Below are positions 16,884 to 25,000 of a stretch of DNA of 64,000 bases, one piece after another. The notes beneath the pieces are model-generated. The model was not told where the DNA came from. It searched no databases and saw nothing but the letters and a program-made list of their open reading frames with translations. Origin of the DNA: CAZYFH01 sp964646815 (GTDB taxonomy: Bacteria > Acidobacteriota > Vicinamibacteria > Vicinamibacterales > UBA8438). The DNA is taken from contig CAZYFH010000014.1 of assembly GCA_964646815.1 (NCBI GenBank), forward strand, positions 1 to 64,000. Reading direction: 5' to 3'. Position 1 is the first letter of the stretch, and every line of letters begins with the position of its first letter. A program made the position numbers and the translations under genes.

Positions 16884-18104
16884 CTAGATGTCCTCCAACC
16901 ATGTCACCTGCTCAGGTTCGATCCCGCCCAACAGATATTCTTCCACATCGTCGACCGGGCTAGAAAGATCGACCGCGATCAGCGCCGCCTGCCGCCCCGG
17001 ACGGATGGATCCGAACCGGTCCTCTGCAGCGAGCGCCTCGGCTCCGCTAACGGTCGCGCTCCGGAGAATGGCCGGTGCCGGCACGCTCGGTGCAATCCGT
17101 CGTAGCGCGGCGAGCTCCGCGAACAGGTTCAGGTCGGGCACGCTCGCCAGACTGTCGGTGCCGACAGCCACGCGCACCCCCGAGGCGAAGAACTCCGCGA
17201 TGGGCGGCGTCCCGGCGCCGGTCCACGCGTTACTGCGCGGACACGTCACCAGCGTCGCGCCTGACGCCGCGAGCCGATCCAGCTCGGCCCGGGTCAGGTG
17301 CACCCCGTGAACGGCGAGTGTCCCAGCTCCGGCCCACCCGAGCGCGTCGAGGTACTCGACCGGACCACAGCGCGGCGGATTCCACCCCGGCACCCACCGC
17401 CCACGCTCCTCGAGGATCGCACGCCACGCACCGGTACCGCGCTCGAGCAGTTCAAGTTCCTCCGCCGATTCCGCCACGTGGACGGATCGCGGTCCAGCGT
17501 CATCAATCTCTCTGAGCGCCGCGAACAGGGCGGGCGCGACGGAGTACGGCGCATGCGCCGCCACCGCCAACCGGACGCGCGCCCCTACTCGCGCATCGCG
17601 CTCCGCCTCCAACGTGCGTGCGACGGTTTGCGCTTCGGCCGTCCCGACGTTGAACCCCAGCACCTCGCGGAAGACGACCGCGTCGAGCGCGCTCGCCTCG
17701 AGCGCGCCCACAGACTGCTGTGTGTTGCCGACGTCGCCGACCAGGGCAGTCCCCGAGCGCCGGAGCTCCGTCACGGCAGCGGTCATCGCGGATCCGGCGG
17801 TAGCGTCGCCGAGAAGACTCCGGCGCGACATCACCCGGCTTGCCCACACCGGTTGAGACGCCGACGGCGGCACGGCGCCTCGCAGATCGGACAGCTCAAG
17901 GTGCGTGTGTGTGTTGACGAGACCCGGCAACAGGACCGATGACGGCAGCCTCACCACCCGCACGCCTGGATCATGGCGCGCGACCGGTCCCTCACCGACC
18001 GCAAGGATCACGCCGTTCTCGACATCGACATGACCGCTGCGAATCGGCGGCGCGCTCACCGGCACGACCCAGGCGGCGTGATATCGGGTCGGCCCGGCAC
18101 TCAT
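16884..18104 (-). CDS. mqnX: Amidohydrolase, probable aminodeoxyfutalosine deaminase (MqnX)
   Basis: A metal-dependent amidohydrolase of the ATZ/TRZ-like family, 406 residues. Metal and catalytic residues are in LVNTHTHLELSDLRG (HxH), AAHAPYSV, LAVHGVHLT and VGTDSLAS. The mqnA and mqnC genes lie immediately upstream, overlapping by ATGA, so the likely reaction is deamination of aminodeoxyfutalosine to futalosine, the role of MqnX. By sequence alone it could be another chlorohydrolase-type deaminase. It ends the tight four-gene mqn run. Confidence 0.8.
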   Translation of the reverse strand: MSAGPTRYHAAWVVPVSAPPIRSGHVDVENGVILAVGEGPVARHDPGVRVVRLPSSVLLPGLVNTHTHLELSDLRGAVPPSASQPVWASRVMSRRSLLGDATAGSAMTAAVTELRRSGTALVGDVGNTQQSVGALEASALDAVVFREVLGFNVGTAEAQTVARTLEAERDARVGARVRLAVAAHAPYSVAPALFAALREIDDAGPRSVHVAESAEELELLERGTGAWRAILEERGRWVPGWNPPRCGPVEYLDALGWAGAGTLAVHGVHLTRAELDRLAASGATLVTCPRSNAWTGAGTPPIAEFFASGVRVAVGTDSLASVPDLNLFAELAALRRIAPSVPAPAILRSATVSGAEALAAEDRFGSIRPGRQAALIAVDLSSPVDDVEEYLLGGIEPEQVTWLEDI

Positions 18105-19312
18105 ATCTCTGTCTGACGTCGTTTTCCCGACCGACTGCGGGCGGGATACCGATCGAGCTCTGGTGGCACGCTCGTATCGCCTGCATCCCTAGCGACGGCG
18201 AGTGCGTGCATCCGCGGCACGTCGCGCTCGCGGAAGAAGGGATCTCCGAGGGTGTCGTAGTGCATGTTGCGACGTTTGGGGACGAAGCCGGCGTCTTCGA
18301 TGTTGCGCACGATCTCGACCTCGTCCATGCAGTAGGCGGCGCCCGCAGCCCGAACGACGTTCTCCTCAATCATCACGCTGCCCATGTCATTCGCGCCGTA
18401 GGCGAGGCTCAGCTGGCCTACCTTGCCCCCCTGGGTGACCCACGAGGCTTGCAGGTTGTCGATGTTGTCGAGGACCACGCGCGCAAGCGCCAGCGTGCGC
18501 AGGTAGTCGACGCCGGTCGCCTCGACGCCGCCAAGCTCCGTGTTCGGAGGCTGGTAGCTCCAGGTGATGAACGCCGTGAAACCCCCAGTCTCATCCTGGA
18601 GATCTCGCAGGCGCATCAGATGCTCGATGCGTTCCTCGGGACGCTCGACGGTTCCATACATCATGGTCGCCGTCGTCCGCAGCCCGGCTTCGTGGGCCGC
18701 GCGCATGACGTCGAGCCATTCGGCAGCGGTCGCCTTGCTATGGCAGTTCAGCCGCTCCCGCACACGGTCGACCAGAATCTCCGCCCCGCCGCCGGGGATG
18801 CTGTCGAGACCGGCGACAACGAGTCGGTCGATGACGGTTCGCACCGGAATCTGCGACAACCGAGAGAGATGAATGACCTCTGGTGGGGAGAGCGCGTGGA
18901 GCTTGAAGGTCGGATACTGCTCCTTGACGGCGCGAAACAGATCCTCATACCACGTCAGCGGCAGATCGGGGTTGTGTCCACCCTGGAGCAATAGCTGCAC
19001 GCCGCCAACCGCGATGGTCTCGTCGATTTTCTTGAAGATCTCCTGGAATCCAAGCACATAGCCGTCCGGTGATCCTACCTGGCGGTAGAATGCGCAGAAG
19101 TTGCAACGCGCGACGCAGACGTTCGTATAGTTGACGTTGCGATCGATGATGTAGGTAACGACGCCTTCTGGATGTTTCGCCGCGCGCGCCATATTCGCGA
19201 GCCGGCCCAACTCGTGCGTCGATGCATGCCGGTAGAGGTCGCGCGCCTCACCGGCGTTCACCCGTTGGCCCGTGCGCGCTCGCTGCACCGCGTGCGCGGC
19301 TGCCTCCGGCAT
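18101..19312 (-). CDS. mqnC: Cyclic dehypoxanthinyl futalosine synthase (radical SAM)
   Basis: Radical SAM enzyme that cyclises dehypoxanthine futalosine, 403 residues from the ATG at 19312. The 4Fe-4S ligands are Cys66, Cys70 and Cys73 in NYTNVCVARCNFCAFYR. MqnC-specific signatures separate it from MqnE: LLLQGGHNPDLPLTWYEDL, HALSPPEVIHLS, DSIPGGGAEILVDRVRE and QASWVTQGGKVGQLSLAYG. The ATG overlaps the mqnA stop (TGATG) and the stop overlaps mqnX (ATGA), so the genes are translationally linked. Confidence 0.95.
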   Translation of the reverse strand: MPEAAAHAVQRARTGQRVNAGEARDLYRHASTHELGRLANMARAAKHPEGVVTYIIDRNVNYTNVCVARCNFCAFYRQVGSPDGYVLGFQEIFKKIDETIAVGGVQLLLQGGHNPDLPLTWYEDLFRAVKEQYPTFKLHALSPPEVIHLSRLSQIPVRTVIDRLVVAGLDSIPGGGAEILVDRVRERLNCHSKATAAEWLDVMRAAHEAGLRTTATMMYGTVERPEERIEHLMRLRDLQDETGGFTAFITWSYQPPNTELGGVEATGVDYLRTLALARVVLDNIDNLQASWVTQGGKVGQLSLAYGANDMGSVMIEENVVRAAGAAYCMDEVEIVRNIEDAGFVPKRRNMHYDTLGDPFFRERDVPRMHALAVARDAGDTSVPPELDRYPARSRSGKRRQTEI

Positions 19313-20109
19313 CACGATCCGTAGAAGCGCACGGGCGCCCGACTCTGCACGATGCCGAGATCGCACGCCGTGCCGTAGAACTTCTTGAGCCCGGCCAGTC
19401 CTTCGGCGGTCAGCTCGAACTGGACGTTGTCCTGTAAGTAGGCCCGCGCGACCTCCGCCTGATCCTCGTCATCGGCCGCGTGCTTGGCGGCGATGGCCTC
19501 GAGCGCACCAACGCCTGCGACCCGCGCCGCGTCGAGCGCCTCGAGGTGGACCGGTTCGACGATGCCCGGCCGGCCCACCCAGAAGGCCCAGACGAACGGA
19601 AGGGTCGTCATGGTGGTCCATTCCTCTCCAAGATCGATCTTCTCGAGGTCGGTGGTCTCATGCTCGGTGTACAGGGCGACGTCACCAATCAGCAGTGCCG
19701 CGTCGCATCGTTTTAGCATCGCCGGCAGGTCGGGACGCATCGTCACGAACGTCGGCTCGATGTCGAACCATTGCGCACACAGGATCCGCAGCAACGCAAC
19801 GGCGGTTCGTGAACTTGAGTCTATGGCGATGGAGCGAATGGCGGTCGCGGGGCGTTTTGTGAAGATCGCGACCGAGGCGACCGGGCCGTTCGACGTCACC
19901 GCGATGTCCGGAACGACGAGGTAGCCCGGACGTCGCAGGTACTCAATCGTCGGAATCAACCCAAGGTCAACGGACCCCTCGTGCAGCAGCGATGCGCACT
20001 TGGCGGGCACGTCGAAGCGCAGGGAAAAGAGGTCATCGCGCGCCTCGAGCCCGTGAACGAGCGGTCTAGCATTGAGGTACTGGACCGACCCAGCGCGGAT
20101 CACACTCAT
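19312..20109 (-). CDS. mqnA: Chorismate dehydratase
   Basis: First enzyme of the futalosine menaquinone pathway, turning chorismate into 3-enolpyruvylbenzoate. It has a periplasmic-binding-protein-like fold and 265 residues from the ATG at 20109 (MSVIRAGSVQYLNARPLVHG). Family features include the VDLGLIPTIEYLR strand, SRTAVALLRILC, and CDAALLIGDVAL followed by DLGEEWTTMTTLPFVWAFWVGR. The start overlaps the stop of the MqnE-like gene by ATGA. Confidence 0.94.
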   Translation of the reverse strand: MSVIRAGSVQYLNARPLVHGLEARDDLFSLRFDVPAKCASLLHEGSVDLGLIPTIEYLRRPGYLVVPDIAVTSNGPVASVAIFTKRPATAIRSIAIDSSSRTAVALLRILCAQWFDIEPTFVTMRPDLPAMLKRCDAALLIGDVALYTEHETTDLEKIDLGEEWTTMTTLPFVWAFWVGRPGIVEPVHLEALDAARVAGVGALEAIAAKHAADDEDQAEVARAYLQDNVQFELTAEGLAGLKKFYGTACDLGIVQSRAPVRFYGS

Positions 20110-21005
20110 GGTGCGGTGCCAATCTCGAACCGGCCGTTGCGTTGCACTGGCGTCAGCCCTGCCGCGCAGATGTTGCGAACAATCTCCTCGAGCGGCGCCC
20201 GACGCCATCCAAGCTCGGTCGAATCAATTGGCGAGACGGCGTCCACGTCGTCGGCCCCGAACGCGAGTGCGACCTGCGCCAACTTCGGACCATACAGGCT
20301 CCAGTCGACCTGTATCGAGTCGATATTGTCAACCAGCAGCCGCGCCAGCGCAACCTGCCGCACATCGTCGTAGCCGGTCGAGGGTCGAGGTGCCACGACG
20401 CGCGGCAGCGGTGCGAAGGCGCGGACGCTTCCCACCGCGGAGTGCCACGCCGCCACCCGGCGCGCCACACCGCCGGCTGCCGCCTCGGCCTCGGTCGTCG
20501 TCAGCCGGGCGACGGGCACGCCGGCGGTCGCGGCAAGCTCGATCCACCGTGGGTCGCGCGCGCGGTCGACGCGCGCTTCGGCAACGAGGTCCAAGCCGGC
20601 CTCACCGAGCGCCCCCAGCAGCGCGGCCACGTGATGCGCGTCCGCCCCGCAGATGTCCACCAACTCGTCGAGCGCGAATCCCGTGACGGGAACCTTGCCG
20701 GCGGCCACCCGCACTCGCCGCGTCATCGTCACCGCGGCGTCCGGTTCGTCCGGGCACCCGACGATGCGTACTTCCCCCGCACCGGGTGGGACCGCAGGTA
20801 GCTCACCATCACACGGCACCACGACCGGCACCTCGACGACTCGGACGAACGTCACCCGGGGACCACGCCTGACGCGTCGCATAGCATCGGCAACAGCCCC
20901 GAGCCCCACGAGGTCCCGAGTCCAGACGAGGGTGTCGATGTCACCCTGCGTCAGAGGTTCGCCCGCCTCGATCCGACTCTCGATGCCGTCTAATGAGGTC
21001 GTCAC
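20106..21005 (-). CDS. MqnE-like protein lacking the radical-SAM cysteines
   Basis: A 299-residue protein that resembles aminofutalosine synthase MqnE at both ends. The N-terminus has a QGDIDTLVWTRDLVGLGAVAD helix region. The C-terminus reads ARLLVDNIDSIQVDW, then YGPKLAQVALAFGADDVDA, and IVRNICAAGLTPVQRN. The region that should hold the CX3CX2C cluster motif (about 52-66) reads VRVVEVPVVVPCDGEL instead. The only cysteines are at 65, 84, 119 and 280, so no 4Fe-4S cluster of the radical SAM type can form. It heads the mqn run (GTG start, ATGA overlap with mqnA) and is therefore likely expressed with it. It may be a structural or regulatory partner, or a relic. Confidence 0.7.
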   Translation of the reverse strand: MTTSLDGIESRIEAGEPLTQGDIDTLVWTRDLVGLGAVADAMRRVRRGPRVTFVRVVEVPVVVPCDGELPAVPPGAGEVRIVGCPDEPDAAVTMTRRVRVAAGKVPVTGFALDELVDICGADAHHVAALLGALGEAGLDLVAEARVDRARDPRWIELAATAGVPVARLTTTEAEAAAGGVARRVAAWHSAVGSVRAFAPLPRVVAPRPSTGYDDVRQVALARLLVDNIDSIQVDWSLYGPKLAQVALAFGADDVDAVSPIDSTELGWRRAPLEEIVRNICAAGLTPVQRNGRFEIGTAP

Positions 21006-21047
21006 GTCTCCACTATTCCATGCCGGCCAGCGGACCGTCGCCGTCAG

Positions 21048-21989
21048 CTATTCAGATGCGATCGCCGTCGCAATTCGCTGGGCCAGCCCGAGCGCCCGGC
21101 GCCCGTCCGCTCCGGTCACCCGCGGGGGTACCCCTGTTTGCGCCGCATGCACGAAATCAGTGAGCTCCTGTTTGAGTGGTTCCGCGCGCGGCACGTCGAC
21201 TGGTCCGCCCTCGATAGCTGGCCCGCCTTTGCCGTCACGTGTCACGCGCCATGCCTCGACGTGCTGTGCGGCGTAGTCGATCGAGACGTAGGCATGCGGC
21301 TGAAACACGCGGAGCTTTCGCACCTGGTCGCGACTGATCCGACTTGCAGTCAGGTTGGCGATGCATCCGCTACGGAAGCGGATCCGCGCATTCGCGATAT
21401 CGATGCGATCAGAGAGCACCGGCACGCCGACGGCTTCGATCGACTCGGGGGCGCTGTCCACGATCGCGAGGATGACATCGAGATCGTGAATCATGACGTC
21501 GAAGACAACGTCAACATCGAGACTACGCGGTGCAAAGGCGGCGAGACGATGCACCTCGATGAACCGCGGCAGGGACACCAGTTGATGGCCGGTTGTCACC
21601 GCGGGATTGTGGCGCTCGGTGTGGCCGACGGCGAGCGTCGTCCCCGACGCGCGGGCGGTCTCGACCAGCGCATCGGCGTCGTCCACCGTCGTTGAGATCG
21701 GCTTTTCCACGAGCACCGGAATACCGGCCCGCAGCAGCGGTAGCGCCACGCGCGCATGGGCCGCCGTCGGGACCGCAATCGTGACGCCGTCGACGCCCGA
21801 GGCGAGGGCCGCGATGTCGCGTGCGGCGCGGGTGCCAACTTCCGCCGCAACGGCCTCGGCGCGCGCAGTGTCGATGTCGACCACGCCAACCAGCTTAACG
21901 CCAGGCAGCTGACCCAGTATCCGCGCGTGATGCCGGCCAAAGTGTCCAACCCCGACCACCGCCACCCGAAACGGCGGCCCGGTCGTCAC
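21048..21989 (-). CDS. Gfo/Idh/MocA-family NAD(P)-dependent oxidoreductase
   Basis: A 313-residue sugar-type dehydrogenase. Rossmann motif VAVVGVGHFGRHHARIL at the N-terminus, the EKPIST motif (residues about 94-99) with the family Lys, and VVFDVMIHDLDVIL carrying the His/Asp of the catalytic region. Its start overlaps lpxI by ATGA, which ties it to lipid A synthesis. Gfo/Idh proteins beside lpxA in other bacteria include GnnA, a UDP-GlcNAc 3-dehydrogenase that leads to 2,3-diamino sugars. No GnnB-type aminotransferase is in the window, so that role is only a hypothesis. Confidence 0.85.
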   Translation of the reverse strand: MTTGPPFRVAVVGVGHFGRHHARILGQLPGVKLVGVVDIDTARAEAVAAEVGTRAARDIAALASGVDGVTIAVPTAAHARVALPLLRAGIPVLVEKPISTTVDDADALVETARASGTTLAVGHTERHNPAVTTGHQLVSLPRFIEVHRLAAFAPRSLDVDVVFDVMIHDLDVILAIVDSAPESIEAVGVPVLSDRIDIANARIRFRSGCIANLTASRISRDQVRKLRVFQPHAYVSIDYAAQHVEAWRVTRDGKGGPAIEGGPVDVPRAEPLKQELTDFVHAAQTGVPPRVTGADGRRALGLAQRIATAIASE

Positions 21990-22825
21990 TCCGACTCCCT
22001 CTGCTGACTCTCCGCACGCCCGACCATTGCGATCCCCGCCTTATTCGCCGCGCCGAACACGCGGTTGCCGTCGAGCACGAGCGTGCGCCCGGCGTCGACC
22101 GAGAGCACGCTGGCCGCGGCGTCGCGAAGCGCCTCGACGGTCGGCACACCGATGACCGGCACATCGAAGCGCATATCCTGATTCGGCTTGGCCACCTTGA
22201 TCACCCGGACACCGGCCCCGGCGAGCCGCCCGGCCCGCGCAATCACCTCGTCGGTACCTTCCATCGCCTCGACGGCCACGACGGCGCGGTCTTTGACGAC
22301 GATGGTCTGACCGATGTCGAGCCCGGCGATCGTATCGGCCATGTCGTAGCCGAACGCGAGGTCGGCCCGCTCGTCCTCCGTCGGGCCGCGCATCGTCAAC
22401 GTTCCCGAGCGCGCAAGCAGCGGCTCGAGAAATGTCGTCGAATCGACCATTTCGATACCATGCTCGCCGAGCACCTCGACGACAGCTGTGAGGAGCGCGT
22501 CCGTGTTGCGCGTGGCAACCCGTCGCAGCACGGAAAGCAACGCGCGGTCCGGCACCACACCGGAGAAGATCTTGGCGTGCTTGACCTGCCCGGCCATCAG
22601 CGCGCGTGAGACGCCCGCATCCTTCAGGAGGTCGATGCACTTGCCAAGCTGGCCCAGCGAAACCCAGTGGAACGCCGCCGGGCGACCTTCTGCCGCAACC
22701 GCCTCGATTGCGGGGCTCGTCTCCTCGCGAATGCCAACGACCGTGATCTCGTGCCCCAACCGCTTCGCCGCCTCCAGCGCCAGGAAGGGGAACCGGCCGT
22801 TTCCGGCAATCAGACCGAGTCGCAT
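21986..22825 (-). CDS. lpxI: UDP-2,3-diacylglucosamine diphosphatase LpxI
   Basis: Hydrolyses UDP-2,3-diacylglucosamine to lipid X in lipid A synthesis. It is the LpxH substitute in many bacteria outside Beta- and Gammaproteobacteria. The 279-residue DUF1009 protein begins MRLGLIAGNGRFPFLALEAA, with GQVKHAKIF, MRGPTEDERADLAFGYDMA, VVKDRAVVAVEAMEGTDE and KPNQDMRFDVPVIGVPTVE. It lies 30 bp after the fabZ-lpxA fusion and overlaps the oxidoreductase gene. Confidence 0.92.
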   Translation of the reverse strand: MRLGLIAGNGRFPFLALEAAKRLGHEITVVGIREETSPAIEAVAAEGRPAAFHWVSLGQLGKCIDLLKDAGVSRALMAGQVKHAKIFSGVVPDRALLSVLRRVATRNTDALLTAVVEVLGEHGIEMVDSTTFLEPLLARSGTLTMRGPTEDERADLAFGYDMADTIAGLDIGQTIVVKDRAVVAVEAMEGTDEVIARAGRLAGAGVRVIKVAKPNQDMRFDVPVIGVPTVEALRDAAASVLSVDAGRTLVLDGNRVFGAANKAGIAMVGRAESQQRESE

Positions 22826-22855
22826 GGGTCGCGGGACAGGAGCTGGAACGCCCGC

Positions 22856-24115
22856 TTACGCCGGACCCTCCACCGGCTCGGCGCGCCGTGGTGGTCGCCG
22901 CAAGGTAACGCCCCGCTTCGACGTCCGGATGAACTCGACCAGATAGCGCACCTCGGGACAGGCAAGCGACGCGTCGTTGCCGATGTGCTGGAGCGCCTGC
23001 GTCGTATTGAGCTTGGACTGCAGGAGATAGCGGTACGCGTGCTTCAGCTTTGCGATCGTCTGGGGAGGGACGCCACGCCGCTCGAGCCCGATGGTGTTCA
23101 ACCCGTAGATCCTGGCACGGTTGCCCACCGTCTTACCGTAGGGTAACGCGTCCTGGGTGACGACCGATCCGCCACCGATGAAGGCCTCGCGGCCGACACG
23201 GCAGAACTGATGGACGCCGCAGGACGCGCCGACGACGGAGTCATCCTCGACGACGACGTGACCTCCGAGCATCGCGCCGTGGCTGATGATCGTTCGGTTC
23301 CCGATGATGCAATCGTGCGCCACGTGCACATACGCCATGAAGAGATTGCCGTCGCCGATCAGCGTCAGCCCACCTCCACCACGCGTGCCGCGGTGAATCG
23401 TGACGAACTCGCGAAACACATTGCGATGCCCGATCACGAGCCGCGTGGGCTCGCCCTGAAACTTCGTATCCTGCGGGATCAGCCCCACCGAGGCAAAGGG
23501 AAAAACCTGGCACTCGTCCCCGAACTCCGTATCACCGTCAATGACCGCCGACGCGCCGATGCGTCCGCCCCGGCCAATGCGCACGCCGGAGCCGACCACA
23601 GCGTGCGGGCCCACTATCGTCCCCGCTCCGATGACCGCACCCGAGTGAACGATCGCTGTCGAATCGATTTTCGGCTCGCCGTAATCGAGGCCAAGCAGCA
23701 GCTCGGCTTCCGCGACGGTCCGATCCGCCACGGTGGCGACGCCCCGCGCGATGGCCAGACCCCGTCGCTCACGCTCGAGCGTGACCTCGAGACGTAGCCG
23801 GTCGCCCGGCACGACTTGACGACGAAACTTCGCGTCGTTGACTCCGCGTAGCACGGCGCGCCGCGTGGGGTTCTCGCCGCCATCATCGAGCAGCAGCAGG
23901 GTCGCCACCTGCACCAGCGTCTCGATCATCATCACACCGGGCATCAACGGAGTGCCCGGGAAATGCCCCTGGAAGTAGTCCTCATTCACGGTGACGTTTT
24001 TCACCGCGACGATCCGCTCACCAGGAACATGCTCGACGACGCTATCGACAAGCAGCGACGGATATCGATAGCAGAGGCGATCGAGAACGAGGGAGATATC
24101 GAGGGACACGGACAC
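22856..24115 (-). CDS. FabZ-LpxA fusion: 3-hydroxyacyl-ACP dehydratase plus UDP-GlcNAc acyltransferase
   Basis: A 419-residue protein made of two complete enzymes. Residues 1-145 are FabZ, a hot-dog dehydratase with catalytic His51 in YFQGHFPGTPLMPGVMMIE and Glu65. Residues about 148-419 are LpxA, a left-handed beta-helix of hexapeptide repeats with catalytic His267 in HVAHDCIIGN and the C-terminal GLNTIGLERRG helix region. The junction (GLDYGEPKIDSTAIVHSGA) has no stop or linker. Both use 3-hydroxyacyl-ACP, so the fusion places the branch point of fatty-acid and lipid A synthesis in one polypeptide. Confidence 0.93.
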   Translation of the reverse strand: MSVSLDISLVLDRLCYRYPSLLVDSVVEHVPGERIVAVKNVTVNEDYFQGHFPGTPLMPGVMMIETLVQVATLLLLDDGGENPTRRAVLRGVNDAKFRRQVVPGDRLRLEVTLERERRGLAIARGVATVADRTVAEAELLLGLDYGEPKIDSTAIVHSGAVIGAGTIVGPHAVVGSGVRIGRGGRIGASAVIDGDTEFGDECQVFPFASVGLIPQDTKFQGEPTRLVIGHRNVFREFVTIHRGTRGGGGLTLIGDGNLFMAYVHVAHDCIIGNRTIISHGAMLGGHVVVEDDSVVGASCGVHQFCRVGREAFIGGGSVVTQDALPYGKTVGNRARIYGLNTIGLERRGVPPQTIAKLKHAYRYLLQSKLNTTQALQHIGNDASLACPEVRYLVEFIRTSKRGVTLRRPPRRAEPVEGPA

Positions 24116-24265
24116 CAGTTTTCAAGGACCAGGCACGCCCTGACCCCCGCGCGGGCGCCAGTGTACAAGGTCGCACCCACATCGTCCACCGGCGTCCCGA
24201 TCGCGAGGCGACGTGGTAGGGCTCAGCTCGGCCGCCACTCGACGCCTTCGTTGGTTATGTTGATT

Positions 24266-24298
24266 GCCCCGTAGGGCGAGCGTACTCCTGCTCGGGGC
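24266..24298 (-). terminator. Hairpin just after ompH, possible terminator or attenuator
   Basis: Immediately after the ompH stop the minus strand can pair gccccg with cggggc around an inner cgagc/gctcg stem. There is no T-run, so intrinsic termination is uncertain. It could also be an RNA-stability element before fabZ-lpxA. The remaining gap up to the fusion gene (24116-24265) shows nothing else clear. Confidence 0.35.
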
Positions 24299-24299
24299 C

Positions 24300-24920
24300 T
24301 TATGGTGTCGCGGCCGCCGCGTTAACGTTGACCTGGTCGATGACTTCCCGGGTCAAATCGAGGGCGACGTTGGCCCAGATGAGGCCACCTTGACCAACGT
24401 TGAAGAGAAAGTCGACCCCGCGATTCATCGCAACCTGCTCGAGGGCCGGACCGAGCAGCTGCTCGAACTCGAGCTGGAGTTCCTGCTGCAGCGCGCCGAC
24501 CTCGGCCTCAGCGTCCTGGGTGACGCGCTCCATTTGCGCCTGCGCGTCCTGCGTTTGCCGCTGAATCTCGAGTTGGAGTCGAGAGATCTCACGTTGGAGG
24601 CTAAGCCGTGCCTCCGTACTCAAAATGCTCTGGCCCTGCTCGAGTTTCTGCTGCGATTCCGCGAGCGCCTGGTTGCGGCCGTTGATCTGACCCTGGAGGC
24701 GCTGGTTCTGCGACTCGATGTCGGCGAGCTTCGAGTCGGTCAGCTCCTGGACTCTCGCATTTGCGGCCTGCCCTTCCGTCGATTCCCCAAGCACGCGCTG
24801 GAGGTCGACGTAGGCGTACTTCGTACCCGCCGGGAACGCCGGCGCCGCATCCTGGGCGTCGACGCCACCAGCAACCCCGACGACGAACATGGCCGCCACG
24901 ACGCGTATCACGGATCTCAT
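24300..24920 (-). CDS. OmpH/Skp-family periplasmic chaperone
   Basis: A periplasmic holdase for outer-membrane proteins, 206 residues from the ATG at 24920. The signal peptide is MRSVIRVVAAMFVVGVAGGVDAQ (cut near residue 23). The mature part starts with the Skp-type KYAYVDLQRVLGES and then forms a long Gln/Glu-rich coiled coil (about 60-155), the tentacle region, before returning to a beta strand (VDFLFNVGQGGLIWA). It follows bamA by 80 bp, the usual bamA-skp order. Confidence 0.88.
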   Translation of the reverse strand: MRSVIRVVAAMFVVGVAGGVDAQDAAPAFPAGTKYAYVDLQRVLGESTEGQAANARVQELTDSKLADIESQNQRLQGQINGRNQALAESQQKLEQGQSILSTEARLSLQREISRLQLEIQRQTQDAQAQMERVTQDAEAEVGALQQELQLEFEQLLGPALEQVAMNRGVDFLFNVGQGGLIWANVALDLTREVIDQVNVNAAAATP

Positions 24921-25000
24921 GGGTCCTCGTCTTTCAACTCGTGAGACTCTCGGTCTCTTGGCTCGTCGGTCTCGCAGCGTTGGTGGACGCCACTCCGCCA

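Noticed and set aside
16588..16902. Possible UbiD/MqnL or other gene in the ubiA-mqnX gap
   Set aside because: The open frames lack UbiD motifs and large parts are translations of degenerate heptamers.
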